In this document: in pieces, positions 55,533-63,846 of the stretch
Layout: every line of letters begins with the position of its first letter
Position numbering within the stretch: position 1 is the first letter of the stretch
Assembly: GCF_001905095.1 (NCBI RefSeq)
Contig: NZ_LWLS01000062.1
Coordinates: 81,143-145,142, forward strand
DNA length: 64,000 nt
Source of the DNA: Micromonospora sp. CB01531
GTDB taxonomy: Bacteria > Actinomycetota > Actinomycetes > Mycobacteriales > Micromonosporaceae
Reading direction: 5' to 3'
Notes under the pieces: model-generated
What the model was told of the DNA's origin: nothing
The model's database searches: none
The model's input: the letters and a program-made list of their open reading frames with translations, nothing else
Made by a program: the position numbers and the translations under genes

Positions 55533-56552
55533 ATGGACGACGGCATCCTGGACGAGGCGTACCAACGGCTGCACCGCACCGGCCCGGAGTTCGAGGGCTG
55601 GCTCTCCAACCACGGCCCGATGGCGGTCGAGGCGATGGTCCGGCACGGGCACGGCGCGCGGGTGCACCGCTGGCTGGACAACTACCTGCGCCAGCTGGAC
55701 GAGCGGCCCCGCGGACTGCGGCCGATCGACGACTGGCGGACCGCGCTCGGCGACCCGAAGCGGGCCGGCGACTGGCTCGCCCACTTCGACCGAGAGGTGC
55801 GTGAACGCCCCTGGCGAGAGGTGCTGGGCACCTGGTGGCCGCGGCTGCTGCCGGGCATCGCGGCGGGCGCCACCCACGGCGTGATCCGGGTCGGGCACGC
55901 GGTGCGGGTGCTGCACGCCGACGGGGTGAACCGGGAACGGCTGGCCGAGCTGGGCCAGGCGCTCGGCTACTGGGCCGCACGCTGGCAGCCGGTGCCCGGG
56001 GCCGGCCCGCTCACCGGCCGGTCCGGCGTGGTGGCGGCGCTGGCCGGGGTGCCCCGGATCCCCGAGCAGAGCGGCGGCATCCGGGAACGGCTGAGCCGGC
56101 TGCCCGACGTACCGGACTGGCCCGGGGCGGTGGCGGCGCTGCGCCCGCCGGACGGCCCGGCGGAGGCCGAGCGGACCCTCACCGAGCTGGTGCACCGGGC
56201 GGGCCTGGACTACCTCCGGTTCGGACACGGCAACCCGGTGATGCTGGTGCACGCGGTGACCGCGCCGACCGCGGTGCTGCGTACCCTGCCGGCTCTGGAT
56301 CCGGCGCTCTGGGCGCCGAGCGTCGCCGCGGCCTGGTCGGCCACGGCCGCCGTGACCTCGGTGTACGCCCCACCGGCGGCGGCCGCCCCACCGGCGGTCA
56401 CGCCGGTAGGGCCGGCGGAGGTGTTCGCCCGGGCGGCCCGGCACGGCGACGCACACGTGGTGAAGCTGGCCGACGCGGTGCTGGACGCACACGCGGCGAC
56501 CGGCGACGCCCGGGTCCTCGTGGCGGCCGGCTACGCCGGTCAGCTCATCTGA
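55533..56552 (+). CDS. Questin oxidase-like protein
   Basis: 339 residues. The opening LDEAYQRLHRTGPEFEGWLS and the HGPMAVEAMVRHGH stretch match the questin oxidase family. A further His-rich pattern (LPGIAAGATHGVIRVGHAVR, HAVTAPTAVLRTLP) could bind a metal. Fungal members open an anthraquinone ring (Baeyer-Villiger type). Bacterial roles are not established. It lies 49 nt after the PRTase and may be co-transcribed. Confidence 0.85.
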   Translation: MDDGILDEAYQRLHRTGPEFEGWLSNHGPMAVEAMVRHGHGARVHRWLDNYLRQLDERPRGLRPIDDWRTALGDPKRAGDWLAHFDREVRERPWREVLGTWWPRLLPGIAAGATHGVIRVGHAVRVLHADGVNRERLAELGQALGYWAARWQPVPGAGPLTGRSGVVAALAGVPRIPEQSGGIRERLSRLPDVPDWPGAVAALRPPDGPAEAERTLTELVHRAGLDYLRFGHGNPVMLVHAVTAPTAVLRTLPALDPALWAPSVAAAWSATAAVTSVYAPPAAAAPPAVTPVGPAEVFARAARHGDAHVVKLADAVLDAHAATGDARVLVAAGYAGQLI

Positions 56553-56661
56553 CGAAGCCCTCGACGACGGTGCAGGGCCCGCCCTGTCCCAGGCTGGCGT
56601 CGAGGCGTGGGGCGGACGAAATCCCGCGACGGGCCGCCGTGCCGCCAGTAGCCTCGGCAGG

Positions 56662-57096
56662 ATGTGGCCCCGCATCGGTGGACTTCGCACGCTCGCCCTC
56701 GGCACGCCCGGCGAGATGCGCGCCAACCTCAACACCCTCGTGCTGGCCGGCGTGAAGACCGCCACCGCCGGCCTGCTGACCAGCGAGTACGCCGACGAGA
56801 ACGAGGAGCTGGAGCACGTCGGTGAACGGCTGGTCCTGGTCGACGACCACGACGCGCTGGTCGGCCTCGTCGAGGTCACCGGCGTGGAGGTGGTCCGCTT
56901 CGCCGACGTGTCCTGGGATTTCGCCCGCTCCGAAGGGGAGGGTGACCGGTCGATCGAGGAGTGGCGGGAGGGGCACCGCCGCTACTGGGCCCGGGAGGGC
57001 TTCGCGGTCGACGACCACTCCCAGGTGGTCTGCATCCGGTTCCGGCTGGTGTCCGCCGGGGACGGCGGCATCAGCGCCGGCGACCTGGGCACCTGA
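56662..57096 (+). CDS. ASCH domain protein
   Basis: 144 residues, a beta-barrel fold related to PUA. The family marks are LGTPGEMRANLNTLVLAGVK, TATAGLL and the EWREGHRRYWAREGF segment. ASCH proteins are proposed to bind RNA or modified nucleosides, some with amidohydrolase activity. The gene ends 12 nt from the convergent flavin oxidoreductase. Confidence 0.85.
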   Translation: MWPRIGGLRTLALGTPGEMRANLNTLVLAGVKTATAGLLTSEYADENEELEHVGERLVLVDDHDALVGLVEVTGVEVVRFADVSWDFARSEGEGDRSIEEWREGHRRYWAREGFAVDDHSQVVCIRFRLVSAGDGGISAGDLGT

Positions 57097-57108
57097 CCCC
57101 CGCGGGGA

Positions 57109-57987
57109 TCAGACCCGGCGCAGCTCGGGCAGCAGGCCGGCCGCCTCCACCAGCACCGCCTCGTCACCGGCGTACCAACTGCTGGCCCGCGGCCAGTGCG
57201 TCACCACGTCGGTGAAGCCCAACCGGCCGGCCCGCGCGACCTGCTCGGCGAAGAAGTCCGCGCTGCGGAGCGAGAAGACCGGCGCCGAGTCCAGCGACAG
57301 GTAGCGGTCCAGGCTGGCCAGGTCCCGGCCGGCCCGTTCCAGGGCCTCGTCCATCCGGCCGGCGAGGTCCGCGACCGACGACCACCAGCTCTCCAGGTCG
57401 TCACCGCCGAGCCCGGTGGTCACCCACCCCTGCCCGAACCGGGCGACCAGGCGCATCGACCGTGGCCCGTTCGCGGCGACCACGAACGGCACCCGGGGCT
57501 GCTGGACGCAGCCGGGATTGTTCCGCGCGTCCACGGCGGCGAACCACTCGCCCCGCCAGGTGGTGCCGTCCTCCCGCAGGATCAGGTCCAGCAGCTCGGT
57601 GAACTCGGCGAACCGGTCGACCCGCTGCCGGGGCGGCAGGGTCTCCCCGCCGAGCACGGTGGCGTCGAACCCGATGCCGCCCGCGCCGATGCCGAGCAGC
57701 AGCCGGCCGCCGGAGACGTCGTCCACGGTGGTCACCTGCCGGGCGAACGCCGCCGGGTGCCGGAAGTTCGGCGAGGCGACCAGGGTGCCCAGGCGGATCC
57801 GGGAGGTCACCGTCGCGGCGGCGGTCAGCGTGGTCATCGAGTCGAACCAGGGACCGTCGACCAGATCCCGCCAGCCCAGGTGGTCATACGTCCAGGCGTG
57901 GTCGAAGCCCCACTCGTCCGCCTGCCGCCAGCGCCGCTGGGACTCCGACCAGCGCTGGTCCGGCAGGATCACGATGCCAATCCGCAT
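57109..57987 (-). CDS. LLM-class flavin-dependent oxidoreductase
   Basis: 292 residues of the luciferase-like TIM barrel. It opens RIGIVILPDQRWSESQRRW. DHLGW near 40, RIRLGTLVASPNFRHPA near 83 and GRLLLGIGAGG near 119 are typical flavin/F420-binding positions. In mycobacteria and relatives such proteins often use F420, which is likely but not shown. No F420 genes are near. Confidence 0.9.
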   Translation of the reverse strand: MRIGIVILPDQRWSESQRRWRQADEWGFDHAWTYDHLGWRDLVDGPWFDSMTTLTAAATVTSRIRLGTLVASPNFRHPAAFARQVTTVDDVSGGRLLLGIGAGGIGFDATVLGGETLPPRQRVDRFAEFTELLDLILREDGTTWRGEWFAAVDARNNPGCVQQPRVPFVVAANGPRSMRLVARFGQGWVTTGLGGDDLESWWSSVADLAGRMDEALERAGRDLASLDRYLSLDSAPVFSLRSADFFAEQVARAGRLGFTDVVTHWPRASSWYAGDEAVLVEAAGLLPELRRV

Positions 57988-58003
57988 GATCGCCAGGGTA
58001 CGG

Positions 58004-58039
58004 CCTGGCCGGCCGGACCGAGCGGACCGGCCGGCCCGG
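58004..58039 (-). terminator. Terminator of the MerR-PP2C gene
   Basis: A 16-bp stem with two mismatches and a 4-nt loop, 7 nt beyond the stop at 58046. Confidence 0.55.
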
Positions 58040-58045
58040 TCCGTA

Positions 58046-59101
58046 CTACGCCGTCACCACGTCGGCGACCACGCAGGCGACGTTGTCCGGCGCGCCCGCC
58101 GCGTACGCGAGGTCGACCAGGCGCCCGACGGCGCTCTCCGGGCCGTCCGCCCCGGCGAGCGCGGCGTGCAGCGCCTCCGGGGCGACCACCGCGGAGAGCC
58201 CGTCGGAGCAGAGCAGGTACCGGTCACCGGCAATCGCGGTCCGCAGCGCCAGGTCGGCCTCGACCTGCGCACCCGTCCCCAGTGCCCGAACCAGCAGGGC
58301 CCGCTGCGGGTGTGCGGCGGCCTCGGCCGGGCTGAGCCGGCCCTGGTCGACCAGCGACTGCACGTACGTGTGGTCCTGGGTCAGCCGGACCAGCTCGCCC
58401 CCGCGCAGCAGGTACGCCCGGGTGTCCCCGACGTGCACCAGGGCGAGCTGTGAGCCGCGCCGCAGGATCGCGGTGAGCGTGGTGCCCGGCTGGTGCCCGT
58501 CGGTGGCGGAGGCACGTACCGTGCGGTCGGCTGCGGCCACCGCGTCGGCCAGCGTGGCGAGCAGTTCGGCGGCCGGCGCGGCGCAGAGTTCCAGCGGCCG
58601 GAGCGCGTCCACGGCGGCGGCGCTGGCGGCGGCCCCGCCCGGGCCGCGCATGCCGTCCGCCACGGCGAGCAGGGCCGGACCGGCGTACGCGGTGTCCTCG
58701 TTGGAGTCCCGGACCGCGCCCGTTTCGCAGCGGACGGCGTACCGGAGGGTGGGTTCGGACATGGTGGTGCCCCTCTCGGAGAGCTGGTCGACGAGGAGCG
58801 CGACGACGCGTCCGCGGGCTGCGGTGTCGGCGCTGACCCGGCGCCACCAGGCGTCGACCGCCCCGGCCGCCGCGTCGGGTCGCAGGCCGCAGACGGCCCG
58901 GATGTCCGCGAGCGGCATCCCGGCCCGGCGCAGCGCGGCGATCAGCCGGGCCCGGTCGAGCTGGGCCGGCGCGTAGTAGCGGTATCCCGAGTGCGGGTCG
59001 ACGGCGGCGGGCGGCAGCAGCCCCAGTTCGTCGTAGAGCCGCAACGCCTTCGGCGTCAGCCGCGCCGCGCGGGCGAACGCCCCGATGGTCAGCAGCTCCA
59101 C
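58046..59101 (-). CDS. MerR regulator fused to a PP2C-type Ser/Thr phosphatase
   Basis: 351 residues. An N-terminal MerR winged helix (about 3-72: LLTIGAFARAARLTPKALRL, then YDELGLLPPAAVDP) is joined to a PP2C domain from about 117. The PP2C motifs are complete: RDSNED near 132, ADGMRGPGG near 150, VHVGDTRAYL near 222, LCSDGL near 295 and the final PDNVACVV. GTG 59099-59101 follows GAGGAGG. DNA binding and phosphatase activity in one chain suggest a signal-coupled transcription factor. A MerR-type operator lies at its promoter. Confidence 0.92.
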   Translation of the reverse strand: MELLTIGAFARAARLTPKALRLYDELGLLPPAAVDPHSGYRYYAPAQLDRARLIAALRRAGMPLADIRAVCGLRPDAAAGAVDAWWRRVSADTAARGRVVALLVDQLSERGTTMSEPTLRYAVRCETGAVRDSNEDTAYAGPALLAVADGMRGPGGAAASAAAVDALRPLELCAAPAAELLATLADAVAAADRTVRASATDGHQPGTTLTAILRRGSQLALVHVGDTRAYLLRGGELVRLTQDHTYVQSLVDQGRLSPAEAAAHPQRALLVRALGTGAQVEADLALRTAIAGDRYLLCSDGLSAVVAPEALHAALAGADGPESAVGRLVDLAYAAGAPDNVACVVADVVTA

Positions 59102-59144
59102 GGACGCATCCTCCTCGTGCCGGTCCCGGCGACCGGCACGGACC

Positions 59145-59175
59145 ACGCTCGGGCTTGCCGCAAGGGCAAGGTCAA
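59145..59175 (-). promoter_or_regulatory. MerR-type promoter/operator of the MerR-PP2C gene
   Basis: Minus strand: TTGACC (59175-59170), then the dyad CTTGCCCTTGCGGCAAG at 59170-59154. A weak -10-like GAGCGT at 59150-59145 gives a 19-bp spacer. The long spacer with a dyad inside is the layout of MerR-activated promoters, so self-regulation is likely. Confidence 0.6.
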
Positions 59176-59275
59176 GTAGTGAGTTCGGCCAGCTCGTCGC
59201 CGGGCGTCAGCGCCTCGACCAGCGCCCGGATCTCGGCCCGCACAGCGGGCCTGGTGCCAGCCGGGTCCGATACCG

Positions 59276-60181
59276 TCAGTCGCCGGACGCGGGGTTGGCG
59301 TCGACCGCGGCGCGGACGAACTCGCGTACCCGGGCCGTGGTGTTGCTCTCCCGCCACACCGGCCCGCGGCGGATCGGCGGCGCGTCGCGGATCGGCACGT
59401 ACGCCAGATCCGGCCGGGGATAGTAGCGGCAGGTCTCCGCACCCACCGGCAGCACCCCCCGGCCCATCGCGACCAGGGACAGCATCTCGGAGAACGTGTC
59501 GCCCACCGGCCCCTTCGGCACCGGGCGGCCGGACGGGGTGCGCTCCAGGGTGCGGTCCCGTTTGAACTCGGCGGAGGTCACCGCCGGATACTGAATTACC
59601 GGATGCTCGGCCAGCACCTCCAGCGACACCGACTCCTCGCCGGCCAGCGGATGGTCCGCGGCCACCGCCAACACCCGCTGCTCGCGGAGCAGCGCCGGGC
59701 CGTTCGCCATGCCGTCAAAGGGGTACGACGCGATGAGCACGTCGACCGTGCCGTCCCGCAGGCTCGACCGGGTGGTGGCCAGCGGCGCCTCGTGGACGTG
59801 CACCACGCACTCCGGGTGACGCTCGGTGAAGAGGCTGACGGCACGCAGCAGCACCGGCGCAGTCGACTCGCCGACGAAGGCCACCCGCAGCTCGCCGGAG
59901 AGGCCACGCCCGGCCTCGACGGCCCGCCGGACGGCGTCCTCCATGCCGGCCACCAGCGGGCGCAGTTCCTCGGCGAGGCGGGCGCCGATCGGGGTGAGCC
60001 GGACGACCCGGCTGGTGCGCTCGAAGAGTGGCGCGCCGATCCGACGTTCCAGCTTCCGGATCACGTGACTGATCCGCCCCGTGGTCACCCGCAGCCGCTC
60101 GGCGGTACGCCCGAAGTGCAGCTCCTCGGCCAGGGTCAGGAACGTCTCGATCTCGTACCGCTCCAGCACACCCACTCCCAT
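59276..60181 (-). CDS. LysR family transcriptional regulator
   Basis: 301 residues. N-terminal helix-turn-helix (residues 8-65: IETFLTLAEELHFGRTAERL, then RVTTGRISHVIRKLERRIGA) followed by the LysR substrate-binding domain (about 92-295). The start at 60179-60181 is preferred over a longer frame to 60292. It is divergent from the DUF1801-VOC gene pair (97 nt apart), which may be its target. Confidence 0.9.
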   Translation of the reverse strand: MGVGVLERYEIETFLTLAEELHFGRTAERLRVTTGRISHVIRKLERRIGAPLFERTSRVVRLTPIGARLAEELRPLVAGMEDAVRRAVEAGRGLSGELRVAFVGESTAPVLLRAVSLFTERHPECVVHVHEAPLATTRSSLRDGTVDVLIASYPFDGMANGPALLREQRVLAVAADHPLAGEESVSLEVLAEHPVIQYPAVTSAEFKRDRTLERTPSGRPVPKGPVGDTFSEMLSLVAMGRGVLPVGAETCRYYPRPDLAYVPIRDAPPIRRGPVWRESNTTARVREFVRAAVDANPASGD

Positions 60182-60278
60182 CGTTGAATCCGGGTCAACG
60201 ATCGTAGTCCGATCGCGGCTTGGTCGGCGGCGCCGTCCGGACGAGGGTAGAGGGCGACCCTTCGAGGAAAGGATCCCG

Positions 60279-60638
60279 ATGGACGCCGTCACCGACTACC
60301 TGGCTGGCCTCGACGCCCCGCTGCGCGAGACCGCCGAAAAGCTCCGTACCGTCATCGACGCCGCGCTGCCCGAGGCCAGCGGCGCGATGTGGCACGGCCA
60401 CCCGGTCTGGGGCCTCGGCGACCGGCCGGGGAAGACGCCGGTCTGCCTGGTCAAGGCGTACCCGTCGTACGTCACCTTCGGGCTGTGGCGGGGGCAGGAC
60501 GTGGCGGACGCCTCCGGCCGGCTCACGCCGGGCGCGCGGCGAATGGCCTCGGTCAAGCTCCGGACCATTGACGAGATCGACCCGGACCTGTTCGCCGGCT
60601 GGCTCCGGCAGGCGTACGCCCTGGAGGAGGCGCAGTGA
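60279..60638 (+). CDS. DUF1801 domain protein
   Basis: 119 residues. The DUF1801 fold marks are MWHGHPVWGLGDRP near 37 and VKAYPSYVTFGLWRGQDV near 58. The family has a YdhG-like fold and an uncertain role, possibly in iron handling. The ATG follows GAGGAAAGGA. It is coupled by a 4-nt overlap (GTGA) to the VOC gene. Confidence 0.86.
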   Translation: MDAVTDYLAGLDAPLRETAEKLRTVIDAALPEASGAMWHGHPVWGLGDRPGKTPVCLVKAYPSYVTFGLWRGQDVADASGRLTPGARRMASVKLRTIDEIDPDLFAGWLRQAYALEEAQ

Positions 60639-61018
60639 GCGCGGTGCGGGTGACGGCCTTCGACCACCTGGTCCTCACGGTCGCGGACGTGGAACGCTCG
60701 CTCGACTTCTACTGCGGCACCCTCGGCCTGGCGCCGGTACGGGTCGACCGCTGGCGGGCCGGTGAGGTGCCCTTCCCCTCGGCACGCGTCAGCCCCGAGA
60801 CGATCATCGACCTGGTAAGCGGTGAGCCGACCGGGTCGAACGTCGACCACATCTGCCTGGTGGTGGAACCCGTCGACTGGTCGGCGGTGCTCGACTCCGG
60901 CGCGTTCACCGTGCTGACCGGGCCGGTGCCACGCTTCGGCGCCCGGGGCACCGGCACCTCGATCTACGTACGCGACCCCGATGGCAACACCGTCGAGCTG
61001 CGCTGCTACCCGCAGTAG
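60635..61018 (+). CDS. VOC/glyoxalase family protein
   Basis: 127 residues. Two beta-alpha-beta-beta-beta modules with FDHLVLTVADVERSLDFYC at the start and VRDPDGNTVELRCYP at the end, as in the glyoxalase/bleomycin resistance superfamily. A metal is likely bound through the His and Glu of those motifs. The GTG overlaps the DUF1801 stop. The substrate is unknown. Confidence 0.9.
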   Translation: MSAVRVTAFDHLVLTVADVERSLDFYCGTLGLAPVRVDRWRAGEVPFPSARVSPETIIDLVSGEPTGSNVDHICLVVEPVDWSAVLDSGAFTVLTGPVPRFGARGTGTSIYVRDPDGNTVELRCYPQ

Positions 61019-61058
61019 CCGTCGTTGCCGGCGGACGGCTGTCCGTTAGCGTGGCGCG

Positions 61059-61550
61059 ATGCCTCAACTCCAGCGACTCGACGTCCACCATGCTCCCGCG
61101 CTGCTCCGTTTCGAGCGGGAGAACCGGGCGTACTTCGCGCGGACCGTGCCGGACCGGGGCGACGACTACTTCAGGGAGTTCACCGCCCGGCACGCGGCGC
61201 TGCTCGCGGAGCAGGCCACCGGCCGGTGCCAGTTCCATGTCCTAGTCGACGACGACGACACCGTGCTGGGGCGGTTCAACCTGGTGGATGTCGCCGACGG
61301 CAGCGCCGAGCTGGGCTACCGGGTGGCCGAACGAGCGACCGGCCGGGGCGTGGCGCAGGACGGCGTCCGCCAGGTCTGCGAGCTGGCCCGCGACGAGTAC
61401 GGGCTGCGCCGGCTGGTCGCCTCCGCCGCGCTGGCGAACCCGGCGTCGCTCGCGGTGCTCCGGCGTACCGGCTTCGTCCCGGCGGGTGAGGTGCTGCTCA
61501 GCGACCAGCCCGGCCTCCGGCACGTCCGCGACCTGACCGCCCCCGTCTGA
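61059..61550 (+). CDS. GNAT acetyltransferase (RimJ-like)
   Basis: 163 residues. The acetyl-CoA binding loop appears as the AERATGRGVAQ region near 90-100, then the LVASAALANPASLAVLRRTG strand-helix. The RimJ/RimL type acetylates N-termini or small-molecule amines. It is 40 nt after the VOC gene and may be in the same transcript. Confidence 0.9.
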   Translation: MPQLQRLDVHHAPALLRFERENRAYFARTVPDRGDDYFREFTARHAALLAEQATGRCQFHVLVDDDDTVLGRFNLVDVADGSAELGYRVAERATGRGVAQDGVRQVCELARDEYGLRRLVASAALANPASLAVLRRTGFVPAGEVLLSDQPGLRHVRDLTAPV

Positions 61551-61636
61551 GGGCCGGAGGCCGCCAGCGGGCCGGGGCCGGGCCGGCGCGGCCTGCCTGC
61601 GGGTCGCCTTGGCTGACACGGAGGATGAGCAGCACT

Positions 61637-61698
61637 TTCAACCACAGGGTTGACGGATGGGCGACTTCCGATCTACCTTTCAACCATTGGGTTGAAAC
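61637..61698 (+). promoter_or_regulatory. Paired ArsR operator sites
   Basis: TTTCAACCACAGGGTTGA (61637-61654) and the perfect dyad TTTCAACCATTGGGTTGAAA (61679-61698) lie 42 bp apart start to start, just upstream of the ArsR start. Confidence 0.7.
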
Positions 61699-61707
61699 CG
61701 AGGGGGG

Positions 61708-62103
61708 ATGACCACGGACGCGCTGTCCCGAGCCTTCGCCGCTCTCGCCGATCCGACCCGGCGCGACATGGTCGCCCGGCTCTCCGAGAGCGACGCGACC
61801 GTAAGCCAGTTGGCCGAGCCGTACCGGATGACGCTCCAGGCCGTCTACAAGCACCTGCGGGTGCTGGAGGAAGCCGGGCTCGTCAGCCGACCGCGAGGGC
61901 CGCAGCCCCGGCCGGTGCGCCTGGAGGCTCAGGCCCTCGACCTGATGGACACCTGGATCGAGCGCCACCGGAGCCGCGTCGAGCAGCGCTACCGCCGCCT
62001 TGACGCCGTCCTCGCCGAGATGAAGAGAGACGAGCATGAACAGGATCACGGAGGCAGTCATCGAAGCCGACCCGCGGCTGCCGGTCATCCGGACGACTCG
62101 TGA
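61708..62103 (+). CDS. ArsR family transcriptional regulator
   Basis: 131 residues. The winged helix (residues 6-80: AFAALADPTRRDMVARLSES, then MTLQAVYKHLRVLEEAGLVS) is typical ArsR. No thiol metal site (CxC) is visible. It is the first gene of an ArsR-SRPBCC-DinB unit; the last 23 codons overlap the SRPBCC frame. This arrangement is common in actinobacterial self-repressing operons. Confidence 0.9.
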   Translation: MTTDALSRAFAALADPTRRDMVARLSESDATVSQLAEPYRMTLQAVYKHLRVLEEAGLVSRPRGPQPRPVRLEAQALDLMDTWIERHRSRVEQRYRRLDAVLAEMKRDEHEQDHGGSHRSRPAAAGHPDDS

Positions 62104-62518
62104 CTTCGCGGCAACGCCCGAGCAACTGTTCCGCGCCCACACCGATCCCGCGCTGTTCGCCCAGTGGGTCGGCCCCAACGCCATGGCCACCCGGATCGAG
62201 CACTGGAACGCGTGTACCGGCGGCAGCTGGCGGTACGTCTCGGTACGCGACGGCACCGAATACCGGTTCCACGGCAGCTTCCATGAGGTGCGGCCGGACC
62301 GGATCGTGCAGACCTTCACCTTCGAGGGCGATCCCGACGGAGTGGCGCTGGAGACGTTGTGGTTCGAGGACCAGGGCGACGGCCGTACGCGGCTGCGGAC
62401 GCAGTCGCTGGTCGACAGCTTCGAAGGCCGCGATGCGTGGCTGCGCAGCGGCATGGAGGTCGGTATCAACGAGGGCTACGCGAAGCTGGACAGGATGCTG
62501 ATCGATGACGCTGTCTGA
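62036..62518 (+). CDS. SRPBCC (AHSA1-type) protein
   Basis: 160 residues. START-like helix-grip fold with AHSA1-type marks (TRDFAATPEQLFRAHTDPAL, FTFEGDPDGVALETLWFEDQ). It probably binds a small hydrophobic ligand. The start overlaps the ArsR gene by 68 nt, and the end overlaps the next gene by 14 nt. Expression is thus tied to ArsR control. Confidence 0.9.
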   Translation: MNRITEAVIEADPRLPVIRTTRDFAATPEQLFRAHTDPALFAQWVGPNAMATRIEHWNACTGGSWRYVSVRDGTEYRFHGSFHEVRPDRIVQTFTFEGDPDGVALETLWFEDQGDGRTRLRTQSLVDSFEGRDAWLRSGMEVGINEGYAKLDRMLIDDAV

Positions 62519-63077
62519 CCGCCCAGCCGAGCGACACCGGCAGGTTGCCGGGCTCTTCACCGACCGGGTCCGCGGTACCCGGTCCTGGGACGTGCCATCC
62601 CCGGTCGCCGGCTGGGCCGCCCGCGACGTCGTACGTCACCTGACCGAATGGTGCTCCGGCTTTCTTGCCTCCGGTGCCGGCATCGAACTGCCCCACGGAC
62701 CGTCGGTGGACGAGAACCCGGTCGCCGCGTGGCAGGTTCACTGCGACGGTGTGCAGGCGGTGCTGGACGATCCGGAGACGGCGCACCGGAAACTCACCAA
62801 CCCGCACATCGGCCACATGCCGCTGGCGAACGCGATCGACCAGTTCTACACGACTGACGTGTTCATGCACACCTGGGATCTCTCCAGGGCAACCGGCCAG
62901 GACGATCGGCTGGACCCCGATTTCTGCGCTCAACTCCTCGGCCAGATGGAGCAGATGGAGGAGGTTCTCCGCTCCTCCGGCCAGTTCGGCACCCGGGTCG
63001 ACGTACCCGGCGATGCGGATACCCAGACCAGACTGATGGGTTTCATCGGCCGGGACCCGTTCTGGTCTGGGCGGTGA
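62505..63077 (+). CDS. TIGR03086-type DinB/mycothiol-dependent maleylpyruvate isomerase-like protein
   Basis: 190 residues of the DinB four-helix fold. Marks are SPVAGWAARDVVRHLTEW near 33 (metal His), DQFYTTDVFMHTWDLSRATG near 112 (His near 121) and the final FIGRDPFW. The family is predicted to use mycothiol. The enzyme substrate is not known. Last gene of the ArsR unit. Confidence 0.88.
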   Translation: MTLSDRPAERHRQVAGLFTDRVRGTRSWDVPSPVAGWAARDVVRHLTEWCSGFLASGAGIELPHGPSVDENPVAAWQVHCDGVQAVLDDPETAHRKLTNPHIGHMPLANAIDQFYTTDVFMHTWDLSRATGQDDRLDPDFCAQLLGQMEQMEEVLRSSGQFGTRVDVPGDADTQTRLMGFIGRDPFWSGR

Positions 63078-63288
63078 ACCGGGCGCCCCTGACCTGACTG
63101 AACAACGTCGAAGGCCCTGGCTAAGCGGCCAGGCGTAATGGCCCGCTAATGGCCCGACCCGGCGGGCGGAGGCATCTCCCTAGCTAGGCCCTCGCCGTCC
63201 GGGTAACGCAGCTGAGCAGGCTTCCATTGTCGGGAATTTTCCTGATCATCGCCTCGGCGGCGGGATTCCTGACGCCAACGATCGATGA
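63078..63288 (+). other. Lower-GC intergenic stretch with short repeats
   Basis: A 6-bp hairpin (CCTGGC/GCCAGG) spans 63116-63133. Then the 11-bp unit TAATGGCCCGN occurs twice in tandem (63136 and 63147). No coding frame is supported. The base composition and repeats suggest decayed or foreign DNA. Confidence 0.5.
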
Positions 63289-63846
63289 TCAACGCGGCGG
63301 CTGACAATCACCTTCGATCAGTGGATTCCGGGTTGCGGACGACCGGTCTGTACGTCGCATCCCACGGACTGCATCCTTCCTGGATCGAGTGCGATCTTCA
63401 TCCGCGCAGGGAGAAGCTACGACGCGGCGTTCGGCGGGGCTACCGTGCACGATGCTCAAATTCTCGTAGTAGCGGTGCAGGGCTTCATTCGTTCGCCAGG
63501 CGTCAAGCCTGAACCATCGACAGCCCTTTGATGCAGCGGCCTTGGTCGCCCAATCCAAAAGCGCTCCGCCAATGTTCCGGCCAGCACTGGCGCGGTCTAC
63601 GATCATTCGATGCACATGTAGCGCAGTGTCGGGCCGATCTTACGGCTGCCAGAATTCCGGATCGGCGTAGTCATCAACCGTAACCGTGCCCACTAGCATG
63701 CCGTCATCTTCTGCTACATAGCACGCGCCTTGCTCTATAGAACTCATGAACCTGGGGCGCATCGTGGCATCGCTCGGTAGGAAAACACGGAGCGTTCGGG
63801 CTATTGCCGGCACCGTGCCGGTGTCGGCTCGTGTTGACCTCTGCAT
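63289..63846 (-). pseudogene. Broken GNAT acetyltransferase
   Basis: The minus-strand frame is one GNAT gene interrupted by an in-frame TAA at 63640-63642. The upstream half opens near MQRSTRADTGTVPAIARTLR and ends EFWQP. The downstream half begins DRPDTALHVHRMIVDR and continues with GGALLDWATKAAASKG and HRYYEN. Family members normally read FWxP...RPD...VHRMIV without a break. After YYEN the frame also departs from the expected GFEHVR, so a second lesion is likely. It is non-functional as written. Confidence 0.75.

Noticed and set aside
59172..59357. Short frame resembling the N-terminus of a NUDIX-type protein
   Set aside because: The similar stretch (IRALVEALTPGDELAE) is too short, no start codon precedes it, and the upstream part overlaps the LysR stop region; kept only as a note.
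63285..63512. 75-residue plus-strand frame
   Set aside because: It is antisense to the GNAT pseudogene and has no ribosome site or recognisable motif.
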